Assembly (NCBI GenBank): GCA_037783415.1
Contig: JAZGTN010000017.1
Location: 1,990,501 to 2,054,500, forward strand
Reading direction: 5' to 3'
Length of the DNA: 64,000 bases
Origin: Leptasterias polaris
Taxonomy: Eukaryota; Echinodermata; Asteroidea; Forcipulatida; Asteriidae
Numbering within the stretch: the first letter of the stretch is position 1; each line of letters begins with the position of its first letter. The position numbers and the translations under genes were made by a program. Below, piece after piece: positions 12,501 through 19,829 of the stretch. The notes under the pieces are model-generated. The model ran no database searches. It had not been told where the DNA came from and worked only from the letters and a program-made list of their open reading frames with translations.

Positions 12501-14103
12501 GGATCCCAAGAAAGACCCTTGAGATCTAAGGCTACGGGACGTAGCCCGACTCGAGGAGTTACCGGCACAAAAGAAAATGAGATATTTCTTTTGTATGCTG
12601 TGAAAAAAATGAAATAATAATATATAAAAAAAAAAAAAAAAAAAAAAAATTATAATAATCTAAAAACATGTTTCCAAACTTATGAAAACACTCTTTTCCT
12701 CGTGTACAGAAGTACCCCCTAATCTCCTCTGAAGAATTCCTGAGATTTCCAGAACACAATAAAGACATAACTAAACAAAATCAACCGGAAATGTCTCACG
12801 ATGGTTTTCATTCAAGCCCCTATTGCAATTTAGTTTCTAACCTGCGTTTGTTTCATTTAAGTGCATTATTTTATACAGTGAATACAACTAATGCTGATTT
12901 ATAAGCCAGAAGCTTCCAGAAGCTTTCAAGAAAGATACTATTATAAGTCACATGTGAAAGTTTCAGCTGAATACATGCTCTACTTATTGAGAAATCAGGA
13001 AAACAACTGTGAATGTATTATTAGAACGTCGAATGCATCCGGTTTAGAGAGGTGACAGCGCAGCGGGTACCATTCGCATCTCTGGCCACAGCATTCAAAA
13101 ATGGACACCGATTTGAATCTCCCAAATCAAAGTCGCCTCAAGGCGATTTTTCGAGATTAAAATTTTTCGAAATGCTTCTACTTTATTGATTTCTAAACAA
13201 CGGTCACTTCAGGCTAAATAATTTCGGAGGATGCGATGTCATTATCATCTTTATAATGTAGGCTTTAATATAAGATGCAAATTATTTTACCTGCATTACC
13301 AAAAAGTGGAAGTACTGCAAGGTTTTTGTTTGTTTGTTTCTTTAAAGCTTCGGTTATCGACGTTTTCAGTTTGAGTCCTGCCGGTACAGTGGCTGCACCA
13401 ACGACTGTGGTTGGTTGATGGTACCCACGTGTGGATCACCATGCACATGTGATCAAGAAGTAGTGCTTTCTGGGAGACACTTGGCCTCAAAGATAATCTA
13501 CTGTAAGAAGACTTCAAGATGCTTCTGGATAAACGATTTCGCAGGTAACTGTTGATCACCATTATCAACTTTGGAGTGAGTTGCAGAATCAGTGCAGTTT
13601 TGTAAAAGTACACCATCAATTTTGAAGTTACTATTTTAAGTGGGAACAAATTTGCAAACAGAAATGCAGGAAATGCAGGAGGTCGGGTTGGTACAGTGGT
13701 ATCTTTCCTCCCCATGGATTGGGTTTTCAGTCCCTACCTGATTGCGTGGGTTTTCTCTGGAATAGTTCTCTTTAAATATTAATTCCGCTTTTCTGAGAAT
13801 CCTTGGCTTCGCAACAGTAAATACAAAAAATAAAAATAAAAACAATAAATAAAAACTTTAGATGTGCTGGTTCAATATAAATTTGGTACAAATCGACTGG
13901 AAATATTTGTGTGTTATCTTTTTTTCAAACTGGGTTTCAAAGTTATTACTGAATGTAATTAACTAACTAACTAATTTTTTGTGTGTGAAGGGAATATGAA
14001 ATTAACTACTTCTAGTTAATCATAAATTCTCTGTTTTCCCTTTTTTTTTTACTTTTCAGAAGTTGGTTTTGCCGATGCTCTGACCATTCACGTCAAGTTC
14101 TGA
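539..14103 (+). CDS. Secreted apple-EGF-F5/8C multidomain protein (9 exons, 501 aa)
   Basis: Exons: 539-590, 3309-3565, 4322-4457, 4839-5155, 8092-8236, 10454-10626, 11660-11844, 13348-13544, 14060-14103. All introns are GT-AG, phases match at every junction, and the coding length is 1,506 nt including TGA. Domain order: signal peptide (1-17), PAN/apple-like (about 20-103), EGF-like (108-147), F5/8 type C (150-300), and an unnamed C-terminal domain (303-501) starting EWLLAFKG. Such architectures occur in secreted or matrix lectin-like proteins that bind glycans or phospholipids; the role here is inferred only from domains. There is no membrane segment after the signal peptide, so secretion is expected. 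The ATG at 539 was chosen because it opens a hydrophobic leader (MNRLMWFVALLVCG) whose phase-1 end joins exon 2 in frame. The EGF module has seven cysteines rather than six. An extra small exon cannot be excluded. Confidence 0.82.
1427..2060. repeat. CTCGAG minisatellite in intron 1
   Basis: About fourteen units of two alternating types start with GGGCTCGAG. One continues GTTTATTCCTCCACTGTGAG (~41 bp). The other continues AATTTTTTCTCCAATGTGAG (~34 bp). Units at the right end are progressively degraded. Confidence 0.9.
2636..2716. repeat. Two-copy ~42-bp tandem repeat in intron 1
   Basis: The segment TTGGAGGTGGTCGGTTTG...GGTATCCGGCATT occurs twice in direct succession with one mismatch. The rest of 2,061-3,308 shows nothing recognisable. 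Confidence 0.8.
3309..3565 (+). CDS. Exon 2: PAN/apple-like domain
   Basis: The acceptor is TTTTATTACAG. The translation carries KFIKMENHLLTQNII, then RCTTRCFHFPCCYSVNY and a closing DGWTLLMPE. This cysteine and aromatic spacing is typical of PAN/apple modules, which mediate protein or carbohydrate binding. The donor GTTTGT leaves phase 0. Confidence 0.78.
3577..3697. repeat. Hairpin in intron 2, ~36-bp stem
   Basis: An inverted repeat with core TTCTTCCAGCCTCGGTT / AACCGAGGCTGGAAGAA begins 12 bases after the exon 2 donor. The arms extend imperfectly to AAAGGAACA / TGGTTCCTTT. It may be a small palindromic MITE or a structured intronic RNA. Confidence 0.7.
4322..4457 (+). CDS. Exon 3: EGF-like domain with seven cysteines
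   Basis: Read from the acceptor TTTATTGTAG, the exon encodes CADIPCQNGAKC, then TFTCDCLAGTMGLRC. This is the CxxxxCxNGxxC ... CxCxxGxxGxxC pattern of EGF domains. There is one extra cysteine (NTAC) between the third and fourth canonical positions. The exon ends in phase 1 at a GTAAG donor. Confidence 0.8.
4839..5155 (+). CDS. Exon 4: F5/8 type C domain, N-terminal part
   Basis: It begins D-CNVAIGMESMKIPD and continues ILISASSFDD, ARLRLPAVSW, DTAPWLKVELLKLTDLTGV and WVTKFTLSF, the hallmark segments of a discoidin/F5/8C fold. The donor GTAAG lies directly against an (AAC/AAG)n microsatellite, and the reading frame stays open across it to about 5365. The splice to exon 5 is in phase 0. Confidence 0.88.
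5156..5280. repeat. (AAC/AAG)n microsatellite at a splice donor
   Basis: Interspersed AAC and AAG triplets start inside the intron 4 donor. The exon 4 frame is open through the tract as a Thr/Arg-rich stretch, so intron retention would give an extended Thr/Arg tail. Confidence 0.9.
5478..5597. repeat. 23-bp minisatellite, five copies
   Basis: The 23-bp unit, ATTTATGGAGATACCACTGT followed by CTG, repeats five times without visible mismatch in intron 4. Confidence 0.95.
5801..6851. mobile_element. ~1.05-kb TIR element (MITE-like) in intron 4
   Basis: The left end reads CACCGCGTTTACACTAGATC and the right end, reverse-complemented, CCCCGTTACACTAGATC. Subterminal blocks with GATCCGGCA and AAAGGTGGATT recur near both ends. 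No transposase frame is visible. A target duplication is not clear; CTA and TTA flank the ends. Confidence 0.65.
7120..7160. repeat. (CTGTAT)n hexanucleotide repeat
   Basis: About six CTGTAT units lie just beyond the 3' end of the minus-strand LINE fragment. They may be that element's simple-repeat tail or an independent microsatellite. Confidence 0.8.
7216..8055 (-). pseudogene. 5'-truncated non-LTR retrotransposon (RT C-terminus)
   Basis: The minus strand encodes LATWGNKWQMSFNTSKC, then HPYLGVELSNDLRWSTHI, KANRMLGLLKRN, LIRPGLEYCSAIWDP and RIQHRAARF. These are the post-catalytic thumb and C-terminal segments of CR1/Jockey-like LINE reverse transcriptases. The FADD box is absent, as expected for 5' truncation. 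The frame is intact for about 248 residues, so the insertion is fairly young. It lies antisense in intron 4, ending about 35 bp before exon 5. Confidence 0.85.
8092..8236 (+). CDS. Exon 5: F5/8 type C domain, C-terminal part
   Basis: It opens after AAATTCGCAG with TFVGNEDDSDELKYYLYP and closes SARVEIYGCSDE. It supplies the final strand and the last domain cysteine of the F5/8C fold. Phase 0 in, phase 1 out, which fits exon 6. Confidence 0.85.
8535..8898 (+). mobile_element. tRNA-derived SINE
   Basis: The head is tRNA-like, with A box TGGCCGAGCGGTTAAG and B box GGTTCGAGTCC, resembling Leu/Ser tRNAs. The body contains GAGCAAGACACTTAAC and CCCAGGGGTAAAATGGGTAC. The 3' part (GCGCTATATAAGAA, then TTA repeats) resembles CR1/L2-type LINE tails. 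It lies in intron 5. Confidence 0.85.
8918..9282 (-). mobile_element. Echinoderm-type MITE, copy 1
   Basis: The ends TTTAAAGGGTGTGTACAAC and GTTGTACATTACCTTTAA are inverted repeats. The interior matches the neighbouring copy 2 in reverse complement. Confidence 0.75.
9322..9672 (+). mobile_element. Echinoderm-type MITE, copy 2 (inverted to copy 1)
   Basis: It has the same family ends (TTAAAGGGTGTGTACAAC / TTGTACACAACCTTTAAA) and opposite orientation, about 40 bp from copy 1. The rest of intron 5, 9,673-10,453, shows nothing recognisable. Confidence 0.75.
10454..10626 (+). CDS. Exon 6: start of unnamed C-terminal domain
   Basis: It encodes EWLLAFKGMAETGVDIYDAW and later SHHYRN and QWSQLQITE. 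I recall similar W-LAF / YDAW / HYR segments in uncharacterised secreted proteins of marine invertebrates but know no family name. Phase 1 in, phase 0 out. Confidence 0.7.
11395..11638. mobile_element. Partial echinoderm-type MITE
   Basis: It contains ACAAAGGTGTTTTTTCTTTC, CAACTTCGATGACCAATTGA and a terminal GGTCTTTGACAATATACC...CTTTAA, the right half of the 28,209 element. It is interrupted by a G-run. The left half is missing. Confidence 0.65.
11660..11844 (+). CDS. Exon 7: C-terminal domain, middle part
   Basis: The acceptor TTTTCACTGAAG leads into VKFSLFSVEPAVVELLRMRF, then SWFKASTILESTWTDL and YGSMEGSSVQ. The donor GTGAGT leaves phase 2. An old LINE tail lies immediately downstream in the intron. 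Confidence 0.72.
11870..12535 (+). pseudogene. Degraded LINE C-terminal fragment, split by an insertion
   Basis: The + strand decodes, with frameshifts and stops, to RRPDVVVLDK and CHLIDIALPGDI, then PVVVGALGT. After an interruption it resumes with PKALGKHLDEIGTTHVSVDL and RIPRKTLEI. This C-terminal region is common in LINE polyproteins. Many disablements indicate age. It lies in intron 7. Confidence 0.7.
12228..12406 (+). mobile_element. LINE 3' UTR insertion inside the older LINE fragment
   Basis: The segment ends TTTGGCCTTCGGGTCACAAT, then GTGAATAAA and ATATACCAAT repeats, a typical non-LTR 3' end with a simple-repeat tail. It splits the GALGT / PKALGKHL reading of the host fragment, so it is younger. 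Confidence 0.6.
13348..13544 (+). CDS. Exon 8: cysteine-rich part of C-terminal domain
   Basis: It encodes FGYRRFQFESCRYSGC, then NDCGWLMVPTCGSPCTC and a further CKK / RCFW. The RRF ... GC ... D-GWL order continues the same domain and adds eight or more cysteines. The donor GTAACT leaves phase 1. Confidence 0.74.
14060..14103 (+). CDS. Exon 9: terminal exon with stop codon
   Basis: After a polypyrimidine tract and TTTTCAG, the frame gives EVGFADALTIHVKF and TGA. Possible AATAAA signals lie at 14,922 and 15,530. I cannot say which one is used. Confidence 0.72.
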
Positions 14104-14275
14104 GGAGAATTCATCAAGATGGTGACAATTTAACACATTATCCATGTTAATGTCATAGACTATCGATAGTTTTTAGTAATAATTATGGCACAAAAATAAC
14201 TCAATACTTCAGTGAAGTTTAAGCAGTAGTATTCACAGGAAAGCTTGTATGGCATTATTAGTGCCATTGGATTGT

Positions 14276-15470
14276 AGTGTAATAACCCTCCTACTGTCAG
14301 ACCAATCAATATCATCCACTGTGGTTTTGAATGATAGATGCACTATGCCAGCCTGCAATATAATATCATGCAGTGAATGTGTAATAGGAGTAGAAAAACC
14401 TTTGTTCTATAGGTGACCAAGTGTCTAGGTTAGAGTTTTATTACCCTTCCACTGTTTATACTTCCCCCTTAAGCTCTTCTAGCACCCCCTTAGTAAATTT
14501 CTTAGGAATCCTTTGTGATAAACAATGAACCCACTTGCATAATCCTTGGTAGTGTGGTTAGTCACCCCTGTAATTGACTTCAGATAGCAGCCTGGCAGCG
14601 CAAGGAGAGCACTCCACATGTATGTGTTCTTCACCATCACCTATTTCTTTGATTTTATGTACTGGCGGTTCTTCATATTTTAAGTTTTGCCTGTTTCAAG
14701 TGATTTACTGCTATGGACTCGGTTTTAAAGCCATTTTGATTTAATTTGTAACCTTCTTTGGCACTGTGTTTTGTTTTGTTGTTTTTAGTGGTTTCTATAA
14801 ATTCTTTTCATTGTTCGGGGTTTAGTACAATAGTGTTTAATAATGGTCTTGGTTTAGAGTTTACTTGGTTTATTGATGTAATTCGATCACTGGTTTTGCT
14901 TTTGATCATCGCCTTATAATCAATAAACCTATTTTTTATTTTTGCTTGCTGAGAAACCTACATTTTGGGTCCCTGTTCTACTTTTTGCATTTCCTCGCGT
15001 CTTAACCCTATTCGATCCTTAGATTAATCGAGTTTTTCTGAAGTGAGTTTCCCCAGTGTTTAGTTTTATTTAGTTTTATTCAAGTGATCCATTTTTCCGG
15101 GTTACACATTTTTGGGTGGAGAATCCGGGTAGGGTTTATGTTCCTTTAGAACTTAGCCAGGTTTTGTACAAATGCATCTACACAGTACACAGTCAACCCT
15201 CCTACTGTCTGACCATTCAACATCATCCACAGCGGTTATGAATAGAAAACTTTATAGCATGCAATATGATATCGTGTGGTGAATGCAAACACAATACAGT
15301 TAACCATTCTACTATTTGACTATTCAATATCATCCACTGTGTTTTTGAATGATATAAACAATGCTAGCCTTCAATATGATATTAAGTTGTGATTGCATTT
15401 ACAAAGTAAACAGTCAACCCTCCTACTATTTGACTATTCAATATCATCCACTGAGGTTTACATAACATGT
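14276..15470. repeat. Dispersed/tandem ~113-bp repeats 3' of the host gene
   Basis: One unit near 14,283 and three consecutive units from 15,190 share CCTCCTACTGTCTGACCATT (or close variants) and TCATCCACTG. The units at 15,190-15,470 are direct repeats; the first is separated by ~900 bp. Confidence 0.75.
14560..15120 (+). repeat. Dispersed repeat also present inside the transposon
   Basis: TGCTATGGACTCGGTTTTAA, GGCAGCGCAAGGAGAGCA and CATTTCCTCGCGTCTT recur in the same order at 24,040-24,600 and in reverse complement at 38,010-38,570. Internal sequence is diverged. Family unknown. Confidence 0.65.
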
Positions 15471-15539
15471 CATCGCTGATGCTTCATCAACCATTTGGAA
15501 GGCATTCTTGTTACATAGAGACTTTCTTCAATAAAACGA

Positions 15540-16542
15540 AACAACAAACCTTGTTCAAAATATTGTATATTTTATTAAAATAATATAAATATATTTCTTG
15601 CAAGATTTCAAATTAATTTGACAAGATATATTGCTTACAAAGTTGTATAGTAAAAATTGTACATAGCAATGTAAAATCGCAATATATTTGTCTTAACAAT
15701 TCTTGACTCTTTTAGAATAGTATGATAACTCAAATAAATCATAAATCCTGTATTTAAGGTTCTGCTGTAACTTTATTTGTGGTAAATCAGTTTTGCCCGC
15801 ATCCCTCTTTCTTTGCCAGTCTCATGCACCTCCCCCACCCCCGGATCCTCGACTAACTGCACTGAGGATCTATTCACAAACATAAAGCCATGTCTGAATT
15901 GGTGGCTGTGGCTGTTGCTAAGGTCAGGCTATGCTTCAATGCATGTATGGTGGTGATTCAGCCACAGTCAGATCCTCTAACACCAAAATGACTTTACTCT
16001 TGGTTGGATTGTAGGAAAGGCACCCCAATCTTGAAAACTCTATTTAAAAAAAGGGATTGGCCAGTCGTAGTTGGGCTATGAGTGGGCGAGGAGGTGGTGC
16101 ATGCTGTCGTCCAAAATTGGGCCTAGGAAGAAAGCTGACTATAGACTGTGCAAGTCTCGCGCGTATCCGAACGAGAAAACACGTCAAACGAAGAACATTA
16201 TTTCTGAAATCAAATCTTTGTTTTAAATTATATCTCATGACAAAATCTGAACAAAAATAAATCATTACAATTTTATGAAATTAGTTTTAGCTTTTGAAAA
16301 AAATACACAAAAGTGTGTTAATTATTATTGAAAAAAAAAATTAAAAAATCTGGGACAAGGATGCTTTTTGATGTTAACTTTTTAGAAACCCCTTACGCCG
16401 ATCCGTGATGGTCAAACGGGTTTAAAATTGACCCGTATCGCAGTTTAAAGAGGATGCTGACGCCTCAACAAACATAGACTGCAATGAAAAGGGTTCGCTT
16501 TGCAACTACAGCATCTGGCGATTATAATCGCGCATCAAAAAC
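15540..16542. other. Intergenic stretch up to the transposon
   Basis: AT-rich sequence without recognisable genes. The last nine bases before the element are ATCAAAAAC. They do not match the nine bases beyond the element's far end, CACGATGGT. Confidence 0.5.
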
Positions 16543-16631
16543 TAGTCTCGGTTCGAGACGGTCTTGGTGATTTTATTCCACGATCCACGGTCAGCATACA
16601 TCGCGCAATACACTACCCACGCCTCCCACAC
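16543..16631. repeat. Left fragment of copy B's TIR (80 bp + 9-bp duplication)
   Basis: It is identical to the outer 89 bp of the intact TIR that begins at 16632. With 30830-31033 it rebuilds a 284-bp TIR exactly (80 + 204). Without that accounting it would look like a simple 89-bp tandem duplication. Confidence 0.85.
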
Positions 16632-16915
16632 TAGTCTCGGTTCGAGACGGTCTTGGTGATTTTATTCCACGATCCACGGTCAGCATACATCGCGCAATAC
16701 ACTACCCACGCCTCCCACACACACACCCGTCTGCCGCGCACAGCCATGAAGCGCTAGCCACACAACGCTATCACACAACGCTATCTGCCGCGCACAGCCA
16801 TGAAGCGCTAGCCACACAACGCTATCACACAACGCTATCAGCCACACAATGATATCAGCCACAAACCGCTATCAGCCACACACCGCTCTCACAAGACCGT
16901 CTCGGTACTCTACTA
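16632..16915. repeat. Copy A left TIR, 284 bp
   Basis: It has three parts. The outer end carries the near-palindrome GTCTCGGTTCGAGAC. The middle has two ~54-bp tandem units around CGCGCACAGCCATGAAGCGC and degenerate TCAGCCACA repeats. The inner end is AAGACCGTCTCGGTACTC. ACCGAGACGGTCTT-like motifs bound both sides, so the TIR is itself framed by inverted repeats. Confidence 0.93.
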
Positions 16916-17138
16916 AAACTGCCTGTGAAATTCCAGGCAAATGCCACGCATTTTTGGCGTGCCTGTGACGTAGCTCAATTTACATAATAAATATTCTAGT
17001 ACGGAGAGCACGTGATCAGTCTAGTACCTGAACGACTGTCTCACTGAACACGCAGTAACCTTTTTGGCAGGTAACGAATGCTTGCATCACAGAGTATATG
17101 TCACAGAGAATTAGCTAGCTTGCTTGGAAACTACAAAT

Positions 17139-19829
17139 ATGGCGGATCGTGTTGATGCTGCCTTAGAATTCGCGGCCCAAAAGTTAGGATTTGGGCAGTT
17201 TAAAAGCCACCAATCTTCAGCTCTGCGACAATTTGTACAGGGACACGATTTATTTATTAATTTACCAACAGGCTTTGGTAAAAGCGGCATTTTCCAAGCT
17301 GCACCAGTGGTTAAAGATTTCCTAAATGACGTCGTGGATGAAAGCAAAGAGAAGGCTCTGGTCATTGTAATTCTGCCGCTGAAAGCTCTCGCTGTAGACC
17401 AGTTAAACAGTGTCAGTCAGCTTGGTCTCAAGGCTGCCGATATCACATCTGATATTCCTGATTGCATCTTGGAGGAGTCGCACAATTATTCAATTTTGTT
17501 TGCGAGCCCAGAGTCACTTTTCACGACCAAGGGAAAAGAGCTCTTGAAGTTAGTCCGGTCAAGATGCCATGGGATTTTCATTGACGAAAGCCACTGTGTG
17601 GCAAAGTGGTGAGTAACACTAGTATAGTAACCATGGTAACAGTACTCACTGACTGCGAATGACCCTGTTTATACATAGTTAACGTTAGTAATTGTTCATC
17701 ACTTTGGGGGATTTTTTGTTTTATTTATTGGTTGTTTGTTATTTATGGATGCATGTTAAATGGCTCACTTTACAACATATTGTGTTAGCGGCTTCTTCTG
17801 TTAGTGTTACTGTTAGATAGGGATGTGCAGAATTTTGTAGAGGGGGTGGGGGGGGGGGCGACATTTGCGAGATTCGCTACATCTTAGGTTTAGCTTGTTT
17901 GGGGCGACTTTGTTGGGGTGAACTTGGATTGCAGTTGCACATACTTATGATCGTTCGTAGATGGTGCAACTTGCATCATCTTGTATATAACTAACGATAC
18001 TTAGTATTCTAATTTTTATTATTATTATTATTATAGTTATTATTAACTACAGGTCTTAATGACACACAAAAGATAGCAATTACTTAGAGAATAAACTGTG
18101 TAAGGACCCGGTCTTCACTAAATACATTTTCAATGAAAACTGTTAAAGTATTAGTTCTGCTGAATGGTAAAAAACACCATATATGGAAATATGGGTTTAT
18201 ACGTGCACACCTGTTACACAAAAATTAATACACTTTCAGCGCATGTGAGCGCAGTGCCAATGAAACTAAGATGCATAAACATTGAATAACAGTGAACACA
18301 TAATGTATGTTGGTTTAGGTGCCATTTATTCGCTAGTTTCCAAAGACAGTCTTTTAAACACATGTTAATACACCCCCATGTGATCAGGTTTTGACCAATC
18401 AGAATATATAAGCTGTCCAAAGTATTTATTAATGCCAGGTTTTCCTCCATTTGAAATAAACAAAAACTCAATCTCAAAAACTCAATAATTTTGTGTTTAT
18501 TTTCCATATTGTTGTCATAATTATTTGTTTCCTTCTAAAATCCAAAGGGGCCATTCATCGAGAGAAAGTGCAGCTTTTCGCAAAGTGTATGGTCAACTTG
18601 GGGAGTTACGCTCAACACTGCAACAGTCAACAAGTATGGTGGCACTGACGGCTACAGCTACCCTGAAAGTCAGACAGACTATCATCAACAGTCTAGCAAT
18701 GAGAAATTTCGGACTCATTGAGGAAAGTCCGGAAAGCCTCAACATAAAGTTCATCGTCCTGAAGTCACCCACCAAAAACTTGGACAACATGTTCACCTGG
18801 CTGGCAACCGAAATTGTTGAAAAGGGCATTTCGACTGACAGAACAATCATTTATTGCCAGTCACGGAGGAACGTGAGTATGTTGTATACTTTGTTTGCTT
18901 CCCTGTTAGGGGAGAAACATCACTGCCACTTTGATATGTATCATACGAACACGGAAGCAGATGTGCAGAAGAAGATTATCAACAGCTTTGCAGAGACAGA
19001 GGGTGAAATTCGTGTGCTCTTTGCTACCATTGCTTTTGGACTGGGCCTCAACGTGAAGAATGTACAAACAATAGTTATGGTGGGACACCCAACCGAGTTG
19101 GATGATGTGATCCAACTGAGCGGAAGAGCCGGGCGGGATGGAACACAGAGTGTTTCCATCTTGATAGATTTCCCTGGTGCTAGCGCTGGGTTAAAAACCA
19201 GTGATGACATGAAGGCGTTCTTGAAGGGGGACATATGCAGACGAGGGGTAATCAGAGCAAGCTTCCCAGCAAACAAGGAAGGCAGGGTTGTTCACCACAA
19301 TTGTTGTGACATTTGTGCTCCATTATGCACATGCCAGGAAGGAGAATGCAAAATGCCATCTCCTTTTGCCGAGCTGAAGTTCAGGGACACCCTGACCCAT
19401 GGAGTTTCTACATCATCAGAGATGAGAGTCGTGTCCGTCCCAGATGACAAGATCCAGGAGGTTACCGAGCAGCTTGACACTCTGAGGGTGAGCCTCTTGA
19501 CAGACAGCAGTAGTCATCTTTACACTGGTGAAGACATATCATGTTGCTTTTCAATGGACACAATGAAAGCAATCATCACAGAATGTAACATTGTGTTTCC
19601 CTTTGACAAATTTGATGACCGATACACTTTCTCCCGCAAGGATGTTTCACAGGCAGCATGGAACATTGTCAAAACGTGTGTATATAACTATGTTGACAGT
19701 CTTGACAGTGCCACTTACTCCGATATTGATACTAATTCAGGTTCTAGTATTTCGGAATCAGATGAGGAAGATGAGTTTGGTGGGGAGTATGCAGAACTGG
19801 GAATACAATATAGTAGTGAGAGTGACTGA
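17139..19829 (+). CDS. RecQ-like SF2 DNA helicase of copy A (2 exons, 583 aa)
   Basis: Exons 17139-17608 and 18548-19829, joined in phase 2 at tryptophan 157, which completes the RecQ-type DESHCVAKWGH segment. Motifs: FGQFKSHQ (19-25), Walker A LPTGFGKS (42-49), ILPLKALAVDQ (78-88), DESHC (149-153), ALTATAT (189-195), TIIYCQSRRN (near 257) and QLSGRAGRDG (346-355). Then CRR (387) and CCDIC (409-413) match the zinc-binding subdomain that follows RecQ cores. No HRDC domain is visible; the tail is acidic (SDEEDEFGG). It should unwind DNA using ATP, presumably during transposition or repair of excision sites. The ATG at 17139 (context AAATATGG) is the first in frame. There is no HUH nuclease, so it is not a Helitron protein. 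Confidence 0.88.
17609..18547. other. Helicase intron (copy A)
   Basis: The GT-AG intron holds a G-run near 17,850, a TTA microsatellite near 18,020, and a block around TATTCTGATTGGTCAAAACC that looks like a dispersed repeat. A 97-codon minus-strand open frame here has no recognisable content. Confidence 0.6.

Noticed and set aside
18214..18507. 97-codon minus-strand gene in the helicase intron
   Set aside because: No motif, no good start context, and it lies within what looks like a dispersed repeat; its identity in both arms only reflects recent copying.
17139..19829. Helitron
   Set aside because: The helicase is RecQ-like SF2, not Pif1-like; there is no HUH Rep domain, and the element has long TIRs and a target duplication.
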